Shown piece by piece: positions 6,101 to 8,489 of a stretch of 8,489 nt of DNA. Location: positions 1 to 8,489 of the forward strand of contig JACQBB010000365.1 in NCBI GenBank assembly GCA_016194625.1, read 5' to 3'. A program made the translations under genes and the position numbers. A model generated the notes under the pieces. The model worked only from the letters and a program-made list of their open reading frames with translations, did no database searches and was not told the DNA's origin. This DNA is from Elusimicrobiota bacterium (lineage in GTDB: Bacteria > Elusimicrobiota > Elusimicrobia > UBA1565 > UBA9628). Position 1 is the first letter of the stretch, and each line of letters starts with the position of its first letter.

Positions 6101-8489
6101 AGGGCGGCGACCCCGCCGCCGTCGTCCCGCCGGCGCTGGCGGGCATCGTGCGCTACGCGGTGAACTCCGCGACGACCGCCCTCATCAAGGAGGCCGAGAA
6201 GGCGTACCCCGGCCTGCACGAGAAGCTCGTCGCCGACGGCGTCGTCCTGGCCGACACCCCGGGCTCCGCGTCCTCGGATCACGACGATTACGAGATCTAC
6301 TACGGCTATCACGGCTATCCGGGCCGCGGCTCCTCGTCGCCGACGCCGAACTACCGGGAACGCTACAAGCTGAGCCACCTGCGCGCCCTCCAGGCGGACC
6401 TCGCCGCGGCCGCCGGGGCCTTCCACGACGACGACGCCAAGAAGGCGCTCGCCGCCGCCGAGGTCGCCGACCGCGGCGCCTCCGTGCTCGAGGCGGGCCT
6501 GGCCGGCGGCGCGCGCGCGGGCATGATGGAGGGCGGCACCCAGGCCGAGAAGGACGCCGAGGCCCTGCTGCCGCTGCTGCGCGAGGGCACGCGGGTGTTC
6601 ACCGGCACCGAGTTCCTCCAGATGCTGCGCCGCCACGGCCTGGCGCCGGCGCTCGGCGAGTCCACCAGCGAGCTCGCCTATCCCGAGGCGCTCGACTCCG
6701 CGGCGCTGGACTCCCTGCGCGGACTGCTCGCGGAGATGGCGCGGACCGGGAAGATGGACGGCGGCGCGCGCGACCTGAATTGGACCGAGAAGCAGTTCCT
6801 CGCGCGCCTGCTCGAGGAGCCGTCGCCGCTGACCGCCGGCCGGCCCGCGAGCGGCCTGTTCGGGCCCGCCGACCAGTCCGCGCTCGCGATCGCGCGCCTG
6901 ATGCGCGCGGTGGATTCCCGCAAGGACGACGCTGCCTTCCTGTTCGACGCGGAGGCCCAGCTCGTCGCCCGCCTGCAGTCGCCCGCCGGCGCGGCGGACG
7001 CGGCGGCCGACCTCGGCCAGGTCATCCCGCAGCTGCTCTCCAAGCTGGACGCGGCCGGCCGCGGCGCCGAGGCTCGCGCGCTGCTGACGAAGGCCGTGGA
7101 CGGCGGCAAGCTCCCCGCCGCGGCGCTGCAGGCCCTGCGCCCGCAGGCCGACGTCCGCCTCAAGGCGCTCGCCGACGAGTACGAGAAGGCCTTCAAGGAC
7201 GCCGGCGCCGTCGACCGCCTGATCGAGGCCGACCTGCGGATCACCGATTCGGACATGCGCACCGAGTTCAAGCTGCGCCACTACGACGCCCTGCTCGCCG
7301 CGGCGCGCGCGTCCGCCGCCGCCGGCAAGCCGACGGCCGCGCAGAAGGCCGTCGTCGCGAAGCTCGAGAAGGAGCTGCCGGCGATGCGCGCCTTCGCGGC
7401 CAAGCTCGGCGTGCCCGCGGGGGACGCGCCCGGCGAGTTGGAGCTCGCGAACCTGAACAAGTCCCTGCACGCGGCGTACCTGAAGCTCCCCGGCGTCGAG
7501 TTCTGGGACGCGCTGAAGGCGAAGGGCCTCGCCGTCGACCGCTCCGGCTACGACAAGGAGCAGTCGTGGTTCTCCTCGTACACGCCGGCGCAGGTCCGGG
7601 CGATCCGCGACTACATGGCGGCGACGCTGGCTTCCGGCAAGTGGTCCAAGGACCGCGACCTCACCGACGAGGAGAAGAAGATCTTCGCCCAGGGCGTCAA
7701 GGCGGCCGACGCGCTCCTGGCCCGGCTCGCGAAGGCCCCGGCCGCGCCGAAGACCGGCCTCCACGGCTTCGCGCCCCTCGGCGTCCTGCTGGCCGGGACG
7801 GCGCTGGGCTCCTGGGCGTTCGCGGCCGTCGCGGCGGCGGTCGCGACCTGGCTGATCTGGAAGTACGCCTTCCGGGAGACGGACGCCGCGGCGCCGCCGG
7901 CCGCGGAGCGCGAGGCCGCGTCCTCGGCGCGCCGCGCCCGCATCGCCTTCGCCGCCAAGCGCATGGCGAGCTCCGTGGTCTCCGGCGCGTTCCGCTCGCG
8001 CTTCATCGGCGCCGGCGGCGCCGAGTTCGCCGAGGCCCGCCCGTACGCCGGCGAGGACTACCGCGAGATCGACTGGAAGACGACCGCCAAGAAGGGCGAG
8101 ACCTACGCCAAGAAGTTCGAGCTCGAGCGCGACATGCCGCTCGTCCTGCTCGTGGACATCAGCCGTTCCGGCCGCTTCGGCACGCGCGGCTTCGACAAGA
8201 GCGCGGTGATCGCCGAGGTCTCCGCGACGCTGGCGCTGGCCGCGGCGCGCTCCAACGTGCGCGTCGGCGCGGTGCTGTTCAGCGACCGCGTCGAGGCCGT
8301 GATCCCCGTCCGCGGCGGCGGGCGGCACGCGGCGGCGCTGGTGGACGCGCTGCTGGCCGCCGAGCCGTCGGGCAAGGGCACCGACCTGACGCCGGCGCTT
8401 GAGGCCGCGCGCGGACTGTCGAAGTCCCGCGCGATGGTCGCCGTCGTCTCCGACTTCCTGGCCCCCGATTTCCGCGAGCCGCTCGCCGC
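34..8489 (+). CDS. Giant single-chain Bat-like membrane protein (BatD/DUF4381-BatA-BatC-BatB-DUF58 fusion), 3' partial
   Basis: The frame contains no stop from base 1 to the end, so at least 2818 residues are encoded and the C-terminus is missing. The G/C-rich third positions, signal peptide and recognisable domains show it is the real frame. Domains in order: signal peptide; Ala/Pro-rich stretch; Ig-like BatD-type domain; DUF4381-like helical domain; BatA-type VWA (MIDAS D644, S646, S648, T716, D788); TPR block; BatB-type VWA (D1266, S1268, S1270, D1370); unknown helical region; DUF58 (D2708, S2710, S2712, T2783, D2807). Likely membrane helices lie near 387-405, 553-572, 610-626, 872-889, 897-912, 1173-1194, 1228-1242, 1482-1499, 1527-1556, 1723-1739 and 2579-2609. 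These units are usually separate genes beside a MoxR ATPase, linked to aerotolerance or envelope stress. ATG 34 gives a basic n-region before the hydrophobic core. ATG 49 is the alternative, and no in-frame stop within the window excludes an upstream start. No strong Shine-Dalgarno sequence is visible. Domain identity is confident; function is inferred. Confidence 0.95.
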   Translation, partial: MRWNKMARRLVAAALSGALVLGAPGGSAYQAAAQALGRGAAAAEAGARPAVVPVLSPASLGVAPLSAPSMTAAAPLAAAPSAPQAALPAAAPIAALAGPSAARAAVPAAPVVRAALPAPAPTAAASVRESASRDLASLPMASVDVRPGSGERLFDGAAARLVTAEAPAVTAASPSVRKRPSRFLRRALAAVAISAMALMPLPSLSQTMPTQPVGKAAVAHVVPAQGAPGPSQAPPAAQAEVPLPRPLVATLAVDRADATVGERVHLTVTLTNPTAAPITVEGLRGALNDALPEDLEVQGKGAEPPLTLAPGETKTVVYEAIPFAAGEIKVSGAVASAAVAQNEAYPDGIEIVLPETVVTVKSVLTPDWKEKGLRDIVDVQRAQSPRWLWVAGGALAFLLLIGLERALAARRWYPKLDARRLSLVAATEAELAELEAAAATLPAAEFHARVQEAVTRFMTDFAGLPRRERSAKVLAKDLKASKAYRAEHVAVAAEVASRAETARFSGVDDGVEGRRRDLARLRALVETVAAKSKAAAPKGGADLNAFGAAAGLQFGSPWALLLFVPFAAYLWKAWRARGTGARFAVSSDAQASSHRSWRERLAGLPRAVRLTAVALLIVALARPMIGVQRLETFTPSTDTMIVEDRSGSMSEKMGSGTKLEAAADAIRAYVDEQRKGTQNRVGMETFDDAPYVDVRLTTDYDALISHLKEIKTGGSTAVGEAMLTAIGHFAEINIMDLDGDKDARAVQMQKLLREKGLAAALEFAKPYPDLMTKVLHPERAKVIVLFTDGESNTGVNPEEAAGIAASLGVKVYTVGVGDSFDAKTLQSVAQITKGQFYKAGDAERLREVLLEISRLEKAPAKVVSTVTVKDYQALLALLAFMLLGAEAALGNTRLRTLQAMILALGLQGAPLLPTVSPAQFAQTQTLTTGAPAAEAGRLSQVPPEMADGNRLYAQGRYDEAVKKYAEGLAAHPDVPELYFNMGDAYLRLGDLARAEQAYRKYLDLTPDAAKQSKALFNLGDAALKAQDGEKAIEFFKEALRRDPGNQDAKWNLEALKQQQKEQQKDQQNQKGKKGQKGKKGQKGQKGDQKGDQQGDPSQSSQQGDQQPGSGGGPAKPQPGTPKQGAEQLTDKLGDQQQKSDEAARKGITRKGTGTWGALGVPLAALAGQGIAFSSPWVLAAVVVAVPLAIGLAWWGLRSRLRAARELSPGTAPKSAAAWWGLKRHLQKSALTIAALMLAGLAATDPRGGAVDERVNFGGKDLVVAVDGSNSFIYAEDGRMDEAKKELGAFIERLRGTDRVGLVVFAGGARTASPISVDYGNFAFKLDRLEREARGLKEGSDLGESVKFAVERFDDAKKIGDRPRILIVISDGESFDSEIDAAIKAAQEKGVVVYTIGMGSPAGVRMKVPTEDGKGSEYIIDSKTGAPAVTHLEEAKLRRLAESTGGAYFRAGHGATIDKVMELVASREKGRHSDSIKSPQPIGGYLLWPALALLLLDLLLPGRSLLRRDAPAPKAKGKGPGAAGMMGAALIPLAAWPQILPFALLAVVVSGLVAADVWTKGAVLRAAREAWQRRTRFVPKGVAADLDALFDLREADRPRLAAFVARWQGAKDAARPALIAEAAADDALWREMLSAACLSGAGAEAHEAVLGALRAQTRSRLEPLAPVVSRVAARRGLLAWLDHADARERVGALEDLAAERPFAAPLPPAPRPSRPGLAARAGRAATLGLVALSLVMSGLSIDGTARFSRQQAAAEAAAFTIFYGDDMFVFSDRYIDERIPQIVLPALRDWHKTAREAGAEYERALQVLRESPDPKADNLLVVAFRRASLLPLTPAAETTLLKAMVERDSDALWASLDRTIAQSGDDARQAALLVKLVMLGVEVGNEHAFGNLFRALKSPNDEARGAAFEALYGAMAAAEAKAPFYPRLAAINARFAADPALQMWTEVFALRRASSPGADALDAEKTRAFFDQLLSNAAALDAQRPAAFAAALAQAKQSGQDPQLPPSMLAAELGMMAKFAERAQGGDPAAVVPPALAGIVRYAVNSATTALIKEAEKAYPGLHEKLVADGVVLADTPGSASSDHDDYEIYYGYHGYPGRGSSSPTPNYRERYKLSHLRALQADLAAAAGAFHDDDAKKALAAAEVADRGASVLEAGLAGGARAGMMEGGTQAEKDAEALLPLLREGTRVFTGTEFLQMLRRHGLAPALGESTSELAYPEALDSAALDSLRGLLAEMARTGKMDGGARDLNWTEKQFLARLLEEPSPLTAGRPASGLFGPADQSALAIARLMRAVDSRKDDAAFLFDAEAQLVARLQSPAGAADAAADLGQVIPQLLSKLDAAGRGAEARALLTKAVDGGKLPAAALQALRPQADVRLKALADEYEKAFKDAGAVDRLIEADLRITDSDMRTEFKLRHYDALLAAARASAAAGKPTAAQKAVVAKLEKELPAMRAFAAKLGVPAGDAPGELELANLNKSLHAAYLKLPGVEFWDALKAKGLAVDRSGYDKEQSWFSSYTPAQVRAIRDYMAATLASGKWSKDRDLTDEEKKIFAQGVKAADALLARLAKAPAAPKTGLHGFAPLGVLLAGTALGSWAFAAVAAAVATWLIWKYAFRETDAAAPPAAEREAASSARRARIAFAAKRMASSVVSGAFRSRFIGAGGAEFAEARPYAGEDYREIDWKTTAKKGETYAKKFELERDMPLVLLVDISRSGRFGTRGFDKSAVIAEVSATLALAAARSNVRVGAVLFSDRVEAVIPVRGGGRHAAALVDALLAAEPSGKGTDLTPALEAARGLSKSRAMVAVVSDFLAPDFREPLA
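118..651 (+). other. Ala/Pro-rich stretch ending in a second signal-like segment (residues 29-206)
   Basis: Residues 29-176 are dominated by Ala, Pro, Val and Ser with few charges, which suggests an extended, disordered linker rather than a fold. It ends with a cluster of basic residues (177-186, with seven Arg/Lys), a hydrophobic run (187-201) and a small-residue SLSQ at 203-206. That series is the same n-h-c pattern as a signal peptide. It may be the remnant of an ancestral signal peptide in front of the BatD-like part, with the real signal peptide and linker added later, or it may be a true membrane helix. I recognise no domain here. Confidence 0.6.
772..1128 (+). other. Ig-like BatD-type domain (about residues 247-365)
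   Basis: The segment alternates short hydrophobic strands with polar turns, as in a beta-sandwich. It opens with the familiar pattern of a strand, 'VGERVHLTVTLTN' at 260-272, an LAPGETKTV turn at 308-316, and a closing strand ILPE...VTV around 351-361. This resembles the Ig-like or DUF11-like repeats of BatD-family 'oxygen tolerance' proteins and other extracytoplasmic bacterial Ig domains. Only one domain copy is clear, whereas full BatD proteins usually carry several, so this looks like a shortened BatD ectodomain. It directly precedes a membrane helix and a DUF4381-like domain, which is the BatD arrangement. Strand pattern is seen; family placement is moderately confident. Confidence 0.6.
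1129..1626 (+). other. Membrane helix plus DUF4381 / BatD C-terminal-like helical domain (about residues 366-531)
   Basis: The segment opens with PDWKEKGLRDI (366-376), close to the 'LRDI' motif that precedes the membrane helix in DUF4381 proteins. A helix at about 387-405 follows, then basic residues (R402, R410, R411) that suggest a cytoplasmic side. The rest is helical. It contains FHARVQEAVTRFM (447-459), FAGLPRRERSAKVL (461-474) and a later RFSGV...RRRDLARLRALVE stretch (504-527). These match the family pattern of a helix, an F.GLP..E.T turn and a final '...ARF....R...A..LV' helix. DUF4381 genes usually sit between DUF58 and batA. Here the domain is fused directly ahead of the BatA-like part. 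Assigned from remembered family patterns; no profile search was possible. Confidence 0.65.
1681..2748 (+). other. BatA-like unit: two helices, VWA domain, third helix (about residues 550-905)
   Basis: The order is a helix near 553-572 ending in a basic KAWRAR, a linker with WRERLAGLPRAVRL (597-610), and a second helix ending in ALARP (619-623). These are hallmarks of BatA/BatB proteins. The VWA domain follows, with the metal-site (MIDAS) motif DRSGS at 644-648, the threonine T716 in GGSTAVGEA, and D788 in FTDGESNTG. VGVGDSFD and 'L..ISRLEKA' close the domain as in BatA, and a helix sits at 872-889. VWA domains of this class bind a divalent cation and partner proteins, and in BatA they lie in the periplasm. 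Two oddities: about 40 extra residues between T716 and D788, and a Glu (E643) just before the MIDAS aspartate, where an aliphatic residue is usual. Confidence 0.85.
2851..3198 (+). other. BatC-like TPR block (about residues 940-1055)
   Basis: Three helical repeats fit the tetratricopeptide pattern. The first is around 946-973 (GNRLYAQGRYDEAVKKYAEG), the second around 977-1006 (LYFNMGDAYLRLGDLARAEQAY), and the third around 1014-1046 (ALFNLGDAALKAQDGEKAIEFF). The block ends in DPGNQDAKWNLEAL, the closing signature of BatC/BatE TPR proteins ahead of a Gln-rich tail. A hydrophobic stretch at 897-912 before it resembles the signal peptide or anchor of a free-standing BatC. TPRs mediate protein contacts, so here they would sit outside the membrane between the two VWA domains. 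BatC normally follows batB, so its position between the A and B parts is unusual. Confidence 0.85.
3199..3363 (+). repeat. Low-complexity Gln/Lys/Gly tract (residues 1056-1110)
   Basis: After the TPRs comes a tract built almost wholly from Gln, Lys, Gly and Asp. It starts as K/Q-rich sequence with QQQ and QQ runs, passes into tandem three-residue units of the type QKG and KKG (about 1070-1089), then GDQ units and a Ser/Gly-rich end. The DNA is a purine-rich imperfect repeat of CAG/AAG/GGC codons, so its length may vary by slippage. BatC proteins typically end in a Q/N-rich tail, so this is a fusion-preserved version with a strong positive charge. It is probably a flexible spacer between the TPRs and the next membrane segment. 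Confidence 0.8.
3526..4548 (+). other. BatB-like unit: helices plus second VWA domain (about residues 1165-1505)
   Basis: A helix at 1173-1194 is followed by basic WWGLRSRLRAARE, then a second hydrophobic segment at 1228-1242. The VWA domain then carries the MIDAS motif DGSNS (1266-1270). It continues with a basic-residue helix, DRVGLVVFAGGART (1297-1310), LKEGSDLGESV (1335-1345), and ILIVISDGES with D1370. YTIGMGSPAGV (1393-1403) and a GGAYFRA segment follow, matching the BatB tail. A helix at 1482-1499, followed by PGRSLLRR, anchors the C-terminal side. The usual MIDAS threonine in the GTDLG-type loop is a serine (S1339), which can still ligate a metal. The S1339-to-D1370 spacing (31) is ordinary, unlike the first VWA domain. 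Confidence 0.85.
4711..5193 (+). other. Unassigned helical, basic segment (about residues 1560-1720)
   Basis: This segment follows one or two hydrophobic stretches (1527-1556) and precedes the helix at 1723-1739. It opens with a basic RAAREAWQRR run (1565-1574), which suggests a cytoplasmic face. The rest is a chain of Ala/Leu/Arg-rich amphipathic helices with a single Cys (C1636), ending in a Pro-rich spacer (1704-1715). I recognise no family. It may be a cytoplasmic regulatory loop or a degenerate extra copy of a Bat-type helical domain. Confidence 0.4.
5251..7752 (+). other. Large unrecognised region, probably extracytoplasmic (about residues 1740-2573)
   Basis: About 830 residues with no domain I can name. 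It sits between a hydrophobic segment (1723-1739, preceded by Arg) and the membrane helices at 2579-2609, so it should lie on the opposite side of the membrane from DUF58. Aromatic-rich sequence near 1758-1789 (FTIFYGDD, then SDRYIDERI) leads into long Ala/Leu-rich helical stretches, with possible alpha-solenoid character at 1830-1940. A Tyr/Gly/Ser-rich linker at 2082-2108 (DHDDYEIYYGYHGYPGRG) divides it into halves of about 340 and 465 residues. The second half is helical, with WTEKQF (2250-2255), FKLRHYDAL and SSYTPAQVRAI (2514-2524). The BatE arrangement (TPR plus SH3) is not evident. Function unknown. Confidence 0.5.
7753..8489 (+). other. Membrane helices plus DUF58 domain, truncated by the window end (residues 2574-2818)
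   Basis: A hydrophobic run at 2579-2609 (one or two helices) ends in WKYAFRE. DUF58 then begins with FRSRFIGAGGAEFAEARPY (2653-2671) and the family signature RPYAGEDYREIDWK (2669-2682), followed by LERDMPLVLLVDISRSG. It contains a VWA-like fold with DISRS at 2708-2712, VLFSDRVEAVIP (2747-2758), GTDLTPAL (2782-2789) and VVSDFL (2804-2809). DUF58 proteins are almost always encoded next to a MoxR AAA+ ATPase and are thought to work with it. The positive residues after the helices put this domain in the cytoplasm, where MoxR would be. Family membership is near certain. The domain normally ends soon after this point, but the C-terminus lies outside the window. Confidence 0.92.

Noticed and set aside
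1741..8328. A 2195-codon open frame on the reverse strand
   Set aside because: It is codon-in-register with the forward gene and stays open only because the forward gene avoids TTA, CTA and TCA codons, as expected at very high GC. Its translation is Arg/Gly/Ala/Leu-biased with no recognisable domain, while the forward frame has clear VWA, TPR and DUF58 motifs.
5859..8402. An 847-codon forward open frame in another register
   Set aside because: Same Arg-rich shadow character; it overlaps the true DUF58 coding region, whose family signature is intact in the main frame.

Overview
The window is essentially one gene. A single forward reading frame is open from the first base to the last. Its best start is the ATG at 34, and it runs off the 3' edge still coding, giving 2818 complete codons with no stop. 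Third codon positions are almost all G or C, so the source is a very high-GC bacterium. A Sec-type signal peptide, several membrane helices and periplasmic-type domains point to a Gram-negative cell plan. The Ala/Pro-rich stretch after the signal peptide reminds me of high-GC Elusimicrobiota proteins, but that assignment is a recollection and is weak.

Layout: bases 1-28 are a near-perfect 28-nt palindrome ending five bases before the ATG. The protein then reads: signal peptide (residues 1-28); Ala/Pro-rich stretch (29-176); a second signal-like basic/hydrophobic segment (177-206); an Ig-like, BatD-type domain (about 247-365); a membrane helix plus a DUF4381/BatD-C-terminal-like helical domain (366-531); a BatA-like unit of two helices, a VWA domain with DRSGS and a further helix (550-905); a BatC-like TPR block with a Gln/Lys/Gly tail (940-1149); a BatB-like unit with helices and a second VWA domain with DGSNS (1165-1505); a helical segment (about 1560-1720); a large unrecognised, probably extracytoplasmic region (about 1740-2573); membrane helices; and a DUF58 domain with its RPYxGED...IDW signature and a VWA-like DISRS site, cut by the window edge.

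These parts are normally separate genes of the Bat ('Bacteroides aerotolerance') / MoxR-associated operon: DUF58, DUF4381, batA, batB, batC and batD, next to a MoxR AAA+ ATPase. Here they appear as one covalent chain in a permuted order, with about 830 unexplained residues between the second VWA domain and DUF58. The natural inference is a membrane-anchored platform whose cytoplasmic DUF58 end would meet a MoxR ATPase encoded outside the window, and whose periplasmic VWA, TPR and Ig modules would act on envelope proteins. The molecular function of Bat systems is itself poorly understood, so no substrate is claimed. No RNA gene, mobile element, CRISPR array or second protein gene was found.
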